From NCBI RefSeq assembly GCF_028858725.1, contig NC_084760.1, positions 82,466,367-82,530,366 of the forward strand: 64,000 bases of DNA. The letters are read 5' to 3'. The position numbers were made by a program, and so were the translations under genes. The stretch is from Colius striatus. Its lineage: Eukaryota; Chordata; Aves; Coliiformes; Coliidae. This document shows positions 35,401-47,700 of this stretch, piece by piece (the first letter of the stretch is position 1; every line of letters begins with the position of its first letter). Below the pieces are notes generated by a model. That model saw only the letters and a program-made list of their open reading frames with translations, was not told the DNA's origin and did no database searches.

Positions 35401-38400
35401 ACATCTACCTGCTCAAAAACAAACCTTGAGGTACCTTTTGTATGCAGACTGAAGAGTGTTATTGCAATTCTGCAGCATTATATTTTTCTCCACTTCAAGG
35501 GTCTGTTCAGACTAAAAGCAGAATGCAGCACCATATTTCAAGTCACACAGTTGATTCTGAACTAATACTTTTGCCCAATTCCATGGATATCAGCTGAGAG
35601 ACATAGATAAGAACACACAGACTGTATTTGTAACTCTGCCACCGACACAATATGTAACCCTCAGCACATCTTTATCCTCTCTCTACTTGCATCTGCCATC
35701 CGTAGGGGTTTGCTAGCTTAATAATGCATTAGTCTTTGCAGGGCACTCCAAAAGCCTTTGATGTGCACAGCTTATGTGCAGTGGGGTTTTGTTTTTGTAA
35801 TAAACTAAAGACAAAGTGAAGTCTAATAATTTCTGGACAACCTTCTTGACCCACAAGAAGCATTATTTCCTTCTATTTATTAGGAAACTGAATTAAGAGA
35901 TGCAGGCATATTGAGATCCCAGAGTAGTGGAGTCCTTGTAGCTCCCCTGTTTCATGGTATCACATTCCTCCCTGACCAAGTTAAAGTGATAGGGACCGAG
36001 GTCCTTACCCCTCTCTCCAGTAATGCGAGACCACAGGCCTCTCACCTCTGGAATGGTATTAGGGTCTCTCTATCCAATCTAGACAGATGAAAGACAATTA
36101 GAGGAGTCACCTTTGCAGTCAATACCTTCCCATGCCTTGACTAAGACCTTTGGGGAAATTTGTGCCTCTCAGATCTGCTGTTACAGGTAGCCAAGAAGAT
36201 GTTAACCTAGATTTGTTTGATTATTTTTTTTTCTCCTTGCAGATACGAGGGCTAGCATTTTTAAGCAAACAGAAGAAACCAAATTCTGCTATGTCATCAA
36301 CGTTGTGGCAGGGGCCCTGTGCAAGATGCGTCATGCTTATGTTTTAATCCACACCCAGTATTTTGTACTCTGATGGTGCCAGAATAGTTAATGATTGTAT
36401 GTGTTTTGCAGCTTAGAAATTTTAATGTTACATCTCCAGTAATATTGTACCATCATACTCTTATGAACAAAAGGATAAGCCTATTTCTTTTCTGTTCTGA
36501 GAAGGTATAAAGTGGATGGGAGGGAACAAAACAAAACTTGCACCACTGGAAGAAAAACTGGAACTCAAAATCTCTAGGTTTGTGATCTCTGTGTTAGCAA
36601 CCATCTGTTGCTTTCACAGCTTACAACAGCAATCGTAAGAGAAGGTTCTCACTCCCAGCCATCTGTTTTTAGAGGGGAAGCCAAAAATAGACATCAGGCA
36701 GAGCTGCTAGAGGAATCCAACCTTCATGCAGTGCAGGGTAATCACTAATTCTGCCCAGAGGATCTCTGTGAAGCATACATACGTAACCAGATGGTTTTCA
36801 CAGAGCAAAATCCCAGCTAAAAGTCCGAGTTTTAACCCACTTCATAGTACGACTTGGTAATGACAGTCAGAAGTCCTCTCTCAATATGAATTGCCATGCT
36901 TTAATTTTTTAAGCGTGTCTCAAAGCTACCCTTCCAGACTGCATTTTTCAGAGTTTTCCTCCCAGAAAATAAACTTCCATTTCAGAGGGCCCACTGTAGT
37001 ATTTCAGAAAACATATCAAGTAAACCATAATGACTGTTGTACCCAACGTGCCCAGGGATTTAGTAAGAGCTCATAGTTACCCGGGGGCATGTCCTGCCAT
37101 GTCCCCCAGATAATTTGGAATTCAAGGCTGATCTGCAGGTTTGCCATAAACATCAGGCAAACCCCGGAGTTCAAGAAGCACACCAGGAAGCAAGACTTAA
37201 CCCCGCTGAATCACCCTGTGGTTTCTGATTCTACGAGAGGCTTGGGTGGGGGAGGAGAGAGAGGGAAGTGGTCTGTCCTGCCCCATGCCAAGCACAAATT
37301 GCTTCCCTGGCTATAAAAACTCTCCACATTTTTTCAGTCTGGGCTGCATAAAGCTCTAACCATTTGCAAGGAAGGATGGTGGAGCATCCCCAGGACACTG
37401 GCTTCCTGGCACTGCCACTCACAAGGCACCACTAATGCAGGACCATTTGGCAAGCTGCAGTTTGGACTGACACTGCATTGCCATAAAACATCTCTTTGTC
37501 CAATTCTGCACCCCGAGCCCCATTATACTGATTATACATCCATAGCCACCAACTTCTGAATAAGCAAACCAAAATGCAGTGATTATTCCTTGGCTGCAGG
37601 GGAAAAGTGCACTACAGACCCTCTGTCTCTTCCCAAGCTTCTGGGGATAAAGCTTGCATTGCTAAAGACAGCAGAATTGTCCTGTTGTGGCTTGTTTGCA
37701 CAGGTTTCCCAGAGAGTGCCAAAAGCTGCCAATTTGGGCCCAGCATCTATTTTTAATTTATAGAAAAGCCTGCAAGAATGCAGGGTAAGTGCTCTTCCAT
37801 TGTATTCTAAAAATGAAGTAAGCTGATCTAAATCCATCTCTGAATTCCTGCGAGAAGGACTGTTCAAAGGAGGTATGAATTATACATTGAAAAAGCCCAG
37901 AGTTTGTGAATTACCATTTTTTTTTCCTTGACAAAACTTTTCTTCTGGTATATTTGAGGACTGTGCAGCTGCTTTCATGTCTGAAAAGCTTTGCTGTACA
38001 GAAAGAGATAACTAGCTGGAAAATGGGAGCCTAGTAAGATGGATTTTAGAGCATTAGAGACAAGGAGGACAGAATATTCTTTTAATTATACACAAAATTG
38101 CCTTTAAGTGATCAGAATTGATCCTAGCCTTAATGTGGGCTTAAATACTGCCAAAATGCTACATCTTGCCATGTGGCGATGCTAAAATATTTTCCGAGAC
38201 AGTCTCAACAGAACACTCCCTCTCTCCTCTCCATTACCCCAGGCATTTCAACCTGCTGGCTTCTTTGCAGTTTTCTAAAAGTGAAAGTCCCTGATTATTA
38301 TCTCTCTAAGATTATTTTAGCACCCGTAAAACAGACATGGACTCAACTCACTGTAAATACATCAGCAGGCACAGTTTCACTGAAAAAAAAATAGGGTAGT

Positions 38401-41400
38401 TGCTCATCTGCTATGGAGCTCCTAAGAAGTGGCCATGGACAAACTCTTTGACTTCATCCTTATGAGAAATGACGAGGTTGTGGTGGGTTCCTGTGCTGGT
38501 TCCTTTCACGCTGTCAAGTGACTTTATGAAGAGCACTCTTCATACACAGGATTTTGAGTTTCTCCAGAAAAGAAATTCACCCCAGTTTTGGTGACTGCAG
38601 CCAAATCAATTTTCTATTCCTTCAGATATGAGCAATCAAAGGAAAAAGAACAAAATTCACCCTGGCACAGGGGACCTGGTCACATCATCTGCAGATCCTG
38701 ATCATTAGAAAGATGGGCTCTCTCACCTTATTTTTAAAGAATACGGCCATCAATAAATCTGTTCTCACAGGGAAAGTAGCCTATGGAATAGAACATTTAA
38801 TATAATTATCCATATCATACCACATCAGCCATGTCTTTTCACTTGCTATCTATTTAAATCCCATGCAGACAAGAAAGACTAATCAATTAGGTGTCCCATT
38901 CCCTTTTATTTTTTACAAATAAACCCCCAAAACCACACTCTTCATTCCGTTGTTGAGAAACAGCTTCGCAAGAGAGAGAAGACTCAGCCTTCACACTCTT
39001 TCCTCAAGGTTAATTTTCATCGGGCAACTTCTCAGAAGATGAAGTACCAGAGTACCAGTGCCATCACGTGCACATTGAGTAGAGACATCATGGTGAAAAA
39101 ATTAAAGGATTTTCTGGAATTAAAGAAGTTCCCCCAAGAGTTTTTGAACCTTGTCTTACTGATTTGTCAAGACTAACAGCTTCCACTGAAGAACGTGGTA
39201 AAACACTTAATGAATTCACCACAGCAGACATTTAGGCAATTAAAAAACTGCCTATAGTTTTTCTTTCTTAAGTGAGGAGCGCATAAGCCATCTCACTGCC
39301 TGTGGTGGCCGTAACTAAAGATGCAGCCCAGGTCACGCCTGTCATCCATCCCTTATTGACTCCACCGCTGCATTCCAATTGGAAATCAGACCAGCAAGGA
39401 ACTAGCATCAAGTCCTACAGATGATCTTTTAGCATTCACAGCTACATCCAATTTAGAGCACACATCGCCCGAGGCACTTTCAGTCTGTGTTTTATTCATC
39501 TGAAGCAATCAGCTCACCTCGGAGCTGATAGATGTTCCTTTGCTCTGGAGAATAATGCTGCCACCTGCATTTCTATACACACATCAGCGAGTGCCAGCCA
39601 TTGCAAAGAACTATTGCCCATGGGCTGCCACATAGATGCAGCACAGAACAGGATTAAAACAGACTAAGGATGGTAGCTGCTAACGCGTCAAATGACACAA
39701 CCTCTTCAGAACTGAAAGCGTCATGTAGCGTTCAGAGACATTTTTGTTAATGCAAATCATCCAGTTGCAAACCAACAACGGCTTGTAAAACCATAGAACA
39801 GAGCAGTAAAAAGACACAGATTCTCGCCTTGCTGCCCTCATTTTCCAATTTTTCTCATTAGAGGAGGGTTAGTTTTAGTAGAAATGTACCTGCTAATCTA
39901 TAGTTTTAAAGAACTGTCCTGAAGCTCTGTCCCAAAGCATCCATTTTAGTAATGTTGGGTTTTATAACTCACAATAAAACTGCAGGATTTGTAATCAGTG
40001 TGCTTGATATTACTTCTTAAAGTCCATGTTCATGCAGTCTCATGACTATATATGGAAGGATCACATCCTTTTCACCTTTAAATGAACAGTAAATTTATAG
40101 TACCCTACAGAGAAAACTTGAATACATGAAGCCCGAGGAAGAGCCCACATCCAGCAAAGGGCAAAATAAAAAGTCTCAAACCATTTTGATTTCCTGCGTT
40201 TTTTAGGTAGTGGTGTCTGCAGATAGAAATAGCTGACTCATCATTTTGAATGCCTGGTACTTACAAAACCTCTATACTGCTGAAGTCAGTTTTACATCCA
40301 CTTTGTCCATGTGTTCTCAATAAAGGAACTGGAACAAAGCTTACTGAAATCAGCAGTAGGGCGCCTGCTAACACAGAGCTTTGGATCAGACCCCAACACA
40401 CATTCCAAGTCCTTTTGCATTGCAGGTTTGTGCTGTGAGGCAGTACTACATTTTTAAGTAGAACAAATATGCAGGTTTTATACTTTTTCCTACTAACCAA
40501 AATATAAAGAGCTCTTTGCAAAGGAAACATATTTCAATGAAGAAGTCTATGAGCCTGCTGAAAGCTTCCAGGGTTTTGTCTGTTCTCCATCAGAAAAATT
40601 CTGCCAGCTGATGCCACCTTACCCAGTTGGCCCATTCCATCATTCTTGTCTCTTTCAGTACAGCTGTATGATACTCAAATGAATGCAGGTGCACACACCA
40701 TCTTAAAATGAAGTCAGGAAGTACGAGAATATGCAGTAATATTGGGCTGGAAGAGCCATAATTATTGCTTGTATTCAGCATCACCTATTAAGCTAGTGGT
40801 ATTTGATGGCATTGAAAGATGTACCTCACAAAAATTATGAGTAAAATTCAGAGAGAATTAGTTTGTGACAGAGTTCTCTCTGTCACAGGATATCTACTGA
40901 CTCTTAACCCAGGAAAAAGGGAATTTTGCTTAACCACATAATCACTGTTTAGCGGGAGTCTCTCTAGGTCAGTAGTCTTCATTAAAAATGTGGTTTTAAC
41001 ATATTAAAAATTGATGTTTCAGAGAACCTCTCAAACTTGGTTTGCTTTGGGTTCTTTACTTTGGTCTGCCATTAACTTTCTGTTAATTTAGCAAAAGACT
41101 TTCAGGATCAACAATTCAAAAGTATCCCTTATATTTGATTTTAATATAACGCAGTGCTGCTATTCAGAAGTGCTGTGGGGCTTTTGACACTCTTAAAAGG
41201 AAACATAACTGTCCTGAGTTTCCAACGTACATTTAGTGAATGCTTTTGGGAACTCAGAGCAGCATCTCCCATCCTGAGACTTCCTATCTGGCGATAACAA
41301 TACTTACCTATCCTTCTAGGAAAGCCATGATGCTTTCAAAGTGTGAGTCACAGCTCACAACGAAGCACTTGAATGTAAGCTTTGCACTGGGATTATTATT

Positions 41401-44400
41401 GTTGGAAGGCCATTTTAAAAAGCCAATCTGAAGGTACGAGCAGCCTTTCTTTTAAAGGGAAAGCTGTCTTTACTTGAACACTTGTCTAGAGAACTCTTGA
41501 CATATAGACTGTAAACTTGGGCACTTCACCTCCTCCTTCTGCACTGGAAAACTCCCATTTCCAGGGAGAATCTAGGCATGTTTTATCTGTATACACCCAG
41601 CTGTTGCTGCAGAGCCATTCAATCTACATGGCTGGCAGCATCCTGAGGCACGGAGCAGCTAGTGGAGGCTGAGCTATTCACAGGCCTGCACGACAGCCAG
41701 GCCTGAGCTCACCGGCTCCTGGCTTCCCAGTGCCAGCTGCCAGCTCGGCCAGGATAAGAGCAACATTAGGGGAGTGAGAGAAAATGCCTGTGGGAAGAGG
41801 GAGGTGCGGGGAAAGACAGAAAGGGGACAGGATGTTAATAGACAGCAGCTTCATTTCTAGATCTGTCAAAACCACAGCAGAGGTTTCAGTGGTGGCCTCT
41901 GCGTTGAGGAAGAGCGTGCTTGCATGCTCCAGGCTTGTATCTTGCGCTATGGCTGTGTGGTGGCTGCAACTCAGAAGGAGTAATGTGGTCTGAGGAAGGA
42001 CATTTCTATTTCACAACAGACCAGCCAACACAACCAGCAGCTGCCTCTTCTTTCATGAGGATACTGAAGTGGTACCTGCTAGACTAGGGCTACCTCTGAA
42101 AGCTGAGACATAGCCAGCAATGAGTACAAAGGTCACTGCTATTTCTTGTTTTATTTATAGCAACCACCACAAGTGATGACCATCCATTTCAGTAACCACA
42201 CCCCCACCCCTCTCTTTCCCACAGGCACAGTCAGTTGTAACTATTTGTTTTTACATGAGGCCTTAACACTGGCACTGATTTTGCTAATATTTGCTTTACA
42301 CACTTCAGCAGCCCAACCAACTTTAATATAAAATCGCTTTAAACATCAGAGGCTCCATTACAACCAAAAGAATCAGTGTATCTGAATTGAGATGGCTGCT
42401 GCTGCAACCAGAGTAGCCATTGGTTTCTGAGATGGGAGGAACCAAGCAGTGGCCTCTGCTGCTCTTGTGCTTAGCATGTTTTGTGGCTACTGTTTTGGTG
42501 ACAGTTGAGAAGGCACTGAGAACTTTATTGTACCAGACCTACACCTTGTCCTATACATATTAAGGCCCTTAAGGCGCAGAAATAAAAATGGAAAGCCAAG
42601 GAACAGTTTACCTCAGTTTTATCCAACCAGGCCACCCTAGTATCACAACAGTAAGTGACACTGAGAAATATGAATATTATTAGGTACTGCATCATAGTAA
42701 GATTCACTCTGCCCCTTCTGTATCCTGCTGTGCATTTGCCAGATGGTGGCTTGGTGCCAAATCTGCACCAGACAGCCAACACTGCCTCAGCATCTCTCTT
42801 CCTAGGGCGGCAGGAGCAGCACAGGCTCTGCTCCTGCATCCTCCCATCCTTCATCCAGGTCCTGATAGTCCTTCACAGCAAAGGCAAAGGAGCAGAACAA
42901 GGTTTCCATGTGTACGTAGTCAGCACACACTGGAGGAAATGGACACCATGAAGGAAAACCCCACAGTATAAGGAACTGAGAGGCGAACAAACCCAAATGC
43001 TGTTTTAAGCAGCAGCCTTCCATATGGAGTGAAATCCCCAAGATGTAACTTCTATGTGTCCTCCCACTTATCCTGAACATTTGGGATGTGGCAAGCAGAC
43101 ACGCAGAACACCTCTTTGCTAGGGCTTACAGATATTTCTCCAAAAGTTTTAGTATCGTGAGAGTTGGCAGTATTATTTTTGGTATTATAATCAAAATAAT
43201 AATCACTTGAAACTAGTTCAAAACTACACCAGCACAGTGACATCAACTGACCCCTGATGATGCCAGAGTTCTCCCAAGCTGACTGTGCCACATACCTCTG
43301 CTCAATGAAGAGCAGTACTGACACACAGTCTCTCAGAGCAAGAGTGGCTAGTGCAAAGCTAAAGGCATCCAAGCATCAGAATCACAAGCACCTCACATTG
43401 AAACTTCAAGGCGTTGATGCTCCTAGCTCCAGGCATGTAAGCAGGTTCTAGAGTTCTCATCTTCCTGGGGAAACAAGGACCCACTCCAAGCCCAGCCACA
43501 CTAAGCACATGGCTATGTGCAGCAGCAAGGCCAGAAGGAGCTGCTGGCTCCACCTCTGGGAGGAATTGCTGAAGGAATGTCCTCTCAGACACCCCTGGCA
43601 CTGAATTCCCACCCACCTTCCTGGGGCGGGGGCTCGCCTCCACAGCTGCAAACCCAAATAGGCTCCCAGAGCCTCTGCTGCCCAGCAGCTGTACCAGCTA
43701 TTTTCTGCTGAACCAGGGCCTCAATATTTTCAGCCAGAGAAAAGCATGCCCTGACTCACACATTTACAAAGGGGGGGAAAGTCTCTTTGCATACAAACTG
43801 AAGTTTTGAACCAATAGTGGCACTTTTCCCTGCTACATACAACCTGGGGGAAAAAAGGGACTTTATAATAGACTTATTCTCAACCTACTTTAAACTCACA
43901 AAGATGAGTTATTATTATATCATTATTATGATGTCATCAGTATAGTTACTGCATGTGATTCTGTGTGTGTTGTGAAGAAGCAAGCTAGAAATGAGTATGG
44001 GTGCCATGAACTCATACTCCTCTGCCAAAGTCTGTCACGAGTTGCTAAATACATAACCACACAAGTTAAAGAGGCCCATAGGCTTATAAGTCAATATTTT
44101 GGGGCAATAAGCCTGCTGTGCACCTGCTAGAAATCAAAAGTTCTTTAATCCTTGCTCTGCTATGGGCTTCCTGCATGGATCTGGAGTAGGTCACTCTATG
44201 AACCTCCATTTACCCCCTCACTCCTCTTACCCCTGAAATGGCATCTGTAGATTGTACCCATGTACTCTGTCCAGAGCTGAGCATATATATATGCTAAAGA
44301 TTGTGAACTCCTTCTATACCACAGTGATCATGCACTACCAAGTTTGATAAAATGATATTAGGCCAGTATTTTACAGTACAACTATTTGGTGGTGACAGAA

Positions 44401-47226
44401 TTAGAAATAACAGCAGTGATGTATGCTGGCACAGAAATCTCCACTTTGAGCAGCAAAGAATCCAAGCCATATAGAAGTTTGTGCAAGCAGCAGGCATGTA
44501 CCAGACACAGCACAGTGTTTCCTCAACACAAACAAGGCATCATCAACTCATATCTTCTCTGCTCTTCACTATATATATTTAAGCTTTAAAGTAAGTTTTC
44601 TGTTATCACCTAACTCTAGGAAGACGGGCTTGTCAGCACCGTCTTTGATGAAGCAGCTTTGAGATGAATTAAACTGCTGGACTGCCATCATCACACAGAC
44701 TCCCCTCCTTAGTTGTGCTAGATGTTGGAATGGGGCTCCCATGGGCAGCCCCAGATCTTCACCACTTACCCACACATGCTAAAGTGGGATGGTGATAAAG
44801 ATTTTATTAGCACCGTAGGTCTGACTAAAAGAGTTTCGCCAAAACTAGATGTATTTATAAAGGTAGCCTCATTAAAACACCCTACATGAACTGAGGCTTC
44901 TCTGAATTAGGCCAGCAAGATCTTGTCCTGGGTACATCTGAAACTGCTCTGTAATTATGTAATTTAAGATTTCAGCTTCTCAGAATCTGCGAGCAAAGAA
45001 AAAAAAGAAAAAAAAGTGTACCTCAACTTTTTACACATCTGGATATACAGTTTCACACTGGAAGGTTTTTCTTAGTGTAATAGGAGTACTTTCACTGTTT
45101 GCTGCAAATTGGCCAGTTTACCCTACTAGCTTTTGAAGAGGCCAAAGGTCAGTTGGTTTTGTCCTCAGCAGATTCAGGCAGAGTGGGATACCACAATACT
45201 GCTTTAGTTAAGGTTACACAGAGCTAACAACACACACTCCCATTAATAGCAACAAGGAAGCACTAGCTGTTTGAGATGGCATCCACAAATAAGCTATGCA
45301 TATGTATAGGCATGCTAGGGTCGCCTTCACACTTTACAAGGCTCACTGTAAACAAAAAAGGAGAAAAATAGTGGCATATTAACCAAAGGCTTTACTTGCC
45401 TGACCACCAGATCCTCATTTTGTAACCCACTTAATAAACGCTTTACAAGCTGTGTTTTGAACCAACTACTACTGAAAAACAGGACTATGACAGTAATAAG
45501 AAATGCACTTGGCTGCCATAAATCTGACTAGTTGTTATTTATGTCAGCGAGATGACAACTATTAAGTCAGTCTTTTGGGGAAGAGTCTCACCTTTCAAGT
45601 ATCATCTTTCTGGAAATGGGGCTGTTTTCTACAATTGAGATGGAATTAATTTTGTTACTGATTTCAGGCCACACAAAGATTCATAAGAGACAGGTTAAAT
45701 GCTGCCTCTCTTACTTAGTGCTGTATGCTGATCTAAAAAGATACATTAATTTAGCAGCAGTTGTTCAACTAAATACAGGAATAACATGGTTAAAAAATAT
45801 GGCTTCGATCTATGCAAGTCCAGTGAGATTATCTTACTAGTTGCTCTTTACAACAAGGAAGCATGTCTGAGGTCATGTGAGACCAAAACACATGCTCACA
45901 CTGCAAGGAGAAGTTTTAATACAGGGAATACACAACTTTACCAAAACCCATGCAGCATTCTGGTACAAGCTCTGCACCTCCCTGGGAAACACCTGCACCT
46001 CCTAGGGTCAGGCCTTTCACAAACTATTTTGTCTTCGATAAGGCACCTCAGGAAAGCTGGGAGTAGTTTAACCCAGGTTCTCGGCCCGGACTGGTGCCGT
46101 GCAAGTTAAACTGATCAAGAAATGACTTGAATAATGGAGTCCTTTAGCAGCCAGTACACCAGTGATCCCTTCAAACATCAAGCATTTTACCCATCATTAA
46201 AGTTACTTAAGCTACGTGCTGACATAGCATCTTTCACACCAGGCTGTAATCATCTTAACCAAACGCATCCCTTGAATTATCTGGGGTAGCAGAGGAAAGC
46301 CAGGTTATCTGAAAGGCAGTGGCTGAGAACTACATTATTTTCCACTTTGAAGCTGAACGACTCTTTTTAGCTCTGTAAGAGCCGTAAAACGTAAACAAAG
46401 CAAGCTGCGGCAGACTGGGTCTCTACCCGACCTCAGGCGCCTGAGGCAGCAAGTTCCCTCTCTGCTGAAGGCAGCACATTCTCCCCCCGCGGAGGCCAGG
46501 GGTCCGGCGGGACTGGTGCCCAACGCGCTGCCCCGCAGAGCCGGGGCCGCCGCACCGCCTCCCCCCGCGCCGGGCGCTGCCGTGGCGCCCCGGCCGCAGC
46601 GCCCACCCAGCCGGACACGCACCGCTAAAAATAAAGCCCATCTCCGCCCGCGGGAATAAGGCTTGGATCGATGGTTTTCTTCTAAAGCCGGTTTTTATCA
46701 ATCGTCTGTTCCTTCCACCTACCCCATCTCTCCCCTCTCCGCCGCGAACCCGCCTCTGAATCACCCTGCCCGGACCGCAGCCCCGCAAAGAACTTCAGCG
46801 TTGGGAGCGCGGCCAGGCAGGGGAAGGGGCTGGGGTCAGCGCTCGGCACTCACCTGGCCGGCGGTGTCGTACAGCCCCAGCAGGTACTGCTTGCCCCCGA
46901 CGGTAACGCTGACTACGAGGGGAAGAAACACAGCGGGTGAGGGGCGAGAAACACTGCGAGTCGGGGGGGGGGGGCAAACCCCGGCCGAACCCCGCCGTCC
47001 CCGCCCCGGCAGAGTAAGGCCGGGGGATAGAGGGAGGCCGTGCGCGGGACCGGCAGCCGGGCCCCTTCTGCCCTGTCCGCTCACCTGCGTAGTGGTCGAA
47101 GACGGTGGGCACGTACTCCTCGGGGAAGGCGTCGTTGGCGTAGCTCATCAGCAGGCACGTCTTGCCCACGGCGCCGTCCCCCACCACCACGCACTTCAGC
47201 ATGACCGCCGCGCTGCCATGGGCCAT
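29258..47226 (-). CDS. RHOQ: RHOQ (TC10), Rho-family small GTPase (5 exons, 205 aa)
   Basis: TC10 is a Cdc42-related GTPase at the plasma membrane and lipid rafts. It acts in insulin-stimulated GLUT4 traffic, exocytosis, neurite growth and actin control. The exons are 47226-47085, 46912-46854, 31084-30920, 30178-30083 and 29413-29258 (142+59+165+96+156 = 618 nt), giving 205 residues, the family length. Visible motifs are the P-loop GDGAVGKT (16-23), switch I with T41 (VPTVFD), DTAGQ (63-67) with catalytic Q67, the nucleotide-specificity TQID (121-124), SAL (164-166), a basic stretch KKHTVKKR, and the CAAX box CLIT preceded by a second cysteine (C201). The start MAHG sits in a strong GGCCATGG context. 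No key residue is missing. Promoter and exon 1 lie in a CpG island. The 3' end is tail to tail with PIGF. Confidence 0.98.
29814..29858 (+). mobile_element. Possible CR1 3' end scrap in RHOQ intron 4
   Basis: The sequence 'gagaggtcccttcctacctc', followed by 'actctgtgattttc', resembles the last 40 to 45 bases of CR1, including a degraded terminal octamer. It is too short and diverged to be certain. Confidence 0.5.
30083..30178 (-). CDS. RHOQ: RHOQ exon 4
   Basis: This exon encodes residues 123-154 ([19 protein letters not shown] to QKLAKE), including the ID of the TQID motif and the Rho insert helix. The acceptor is GGCTAG and the donor GTAAAG, phase 0 at both ends. Confidence 0.97.
30920..31084 (-). 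CDS. RHOQ: RHOQ exon 3
   Basis: This exon encodes residues 68-122 ([17 protein letters not shown] to FLLVGTQ), covering switch II and the strands up to the nucleotide-specificity loop. The acceptor is TTCTCAG and the donor GTATAT, phase 0. Reading through the donor meets a stop within 9 codons, so the exon end is at the splice site. Confidence 0.97.
31741..32222 (+). mobile_element. Degenerate solo LTR of an avian endogenous retrovirus, RHOQ intron 2
   Basis: The segment starts TGTCCTGATTTCAGCTGAGA and follows the pattern of a widespread avian LTR: 'ttttcttcctagtagctgg', 'aactagccaaagggctattc' and then a TATA-like 'cagtacataaact' near 32005. It ends with a T-rich stretch around 'ctgttcttatctcag'. 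No internal retroviral genes flank it, so it is a solo LTR left by recombination. It is antisense to RHOQ. It is diverged, with an AT-expanded 3' part. The family assignment (ERVL-like) comes from memory and is uncertain; the call as an LTR is firmer. Confidence 0.72.
32223..46400 (-). other. RHOQ intron 2, main body
   Basis: About 14 kb of intron with no nested gene that I recognise. It contains a short perfect hairpin at 40864-40887. No CR1 copy was found here, in contrast to the CRIPT introns. Scattered open frames up to about 120 codons have no recognisable domain. Conserved noncoding enhancers could exist but cannot be identified without alignment. Confidence 0.65.
40864..40887. repeat. 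10-bp perfect hairpin with 4-base loop
   Basis: TGTGACAGAG (40864-40873) and CTCTGTCACA (40878-40887) are exact reverse complements around the loop TTCT. It lies in RHOQ intron 2 and is likely a chance or transposon-derived palindrome. Confidence 0.8.
46854..46912 (-). CDS. RHOQ: RHOQ exon 2
   Basis: This exon encodes the last two bases of V48 through Q67 ([20 protein letters not shown]), ending on the catalytic glutamine. The acceptor is CCTCGTAG and the donor CAG/GTGAGT. It is only 59 nt and lies inside the CpG island. Confidence 0.97.
46913..47084 (-). other. RHOQ intron 1 (172 bp, GC-rich, with homopolymer run)
   Basis: A very short intron (GTGAGC..CGTAG) inside the CpG island. It contains a run of 12 G on the plus strand (46963-46974), which is C on the transcript. 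Such runs are prone to sequencing error, but the splice sites and flanking exons are intact. Confidence 0.9.
47085..47226 (-). CDS. RHOQ: RHOQ exon 1 (start)
   Basis: This exon encodes residues 1-47 plus one base of V48: [20 protein letters not shown] and on to VPTVFDHYA. It contains the P-loop and the switch I threonine. The donor is GCAG/GTGAGC. Confidence 0.97.
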
Positions 47227-47700
47227 GGCCGGAGCCCGCCCTCATGGCCCCGCGGGCGCGCCCCGCCGCGCCGGGCCCCCCGGCATCGGCATCGCCACAG
47301 CCGCTCAGCGGGCGCCCCCGCCGGCCCCCGCCGGGCGCGGCCCCCCCGCCATCCGCCGCCGCGCTGGGCCCGGCGGGAGCCGCCTTCCCCCGGCCGCGGC
47401 CGTGCCGCGCAGGGCGAAGCGCCCGCCGCTGCCGCCCGCCCGGGCGCGGGGCCGGGCACGGGCGGGAAGCGGCAAACGCCCCCCCGCGCGTGGGCGGGCG
47501 GCGGGGGCCGCCGCGGCTGCAGGGCTGGGGCCGGCGTGCGAGAGCGGCTGCCTGGCCCCGGCCCCGCCGCCCGCACACGCATGCACGGCAGCGCCCGGCT
47601 CGGCCCGGCGAGCGGGCGCGCCGCTCCGCAAAGTTACTGGTGCACCGCGGGGAGCCCTTGCCCCGGGAATGCATCGGTTCTGCTCTGCTGGCCCCCCACG
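47227..47700 (-). promoter_or_regulatory. RHOQ CpG-island promoter and 5' UTR
   Basis: Extremely GC- and CpG-rich sequence immediately upstream of the RHOQ start, part of an island running from about 46420 to 47700. No TATA box was seen, and the transcription start cannot be placed exactly. The large open frames on both strands here are composition artefacts. An upstream ATG at 47245-47243 lies 19 bases before the true start, out of frame. Confidence 0.8.
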
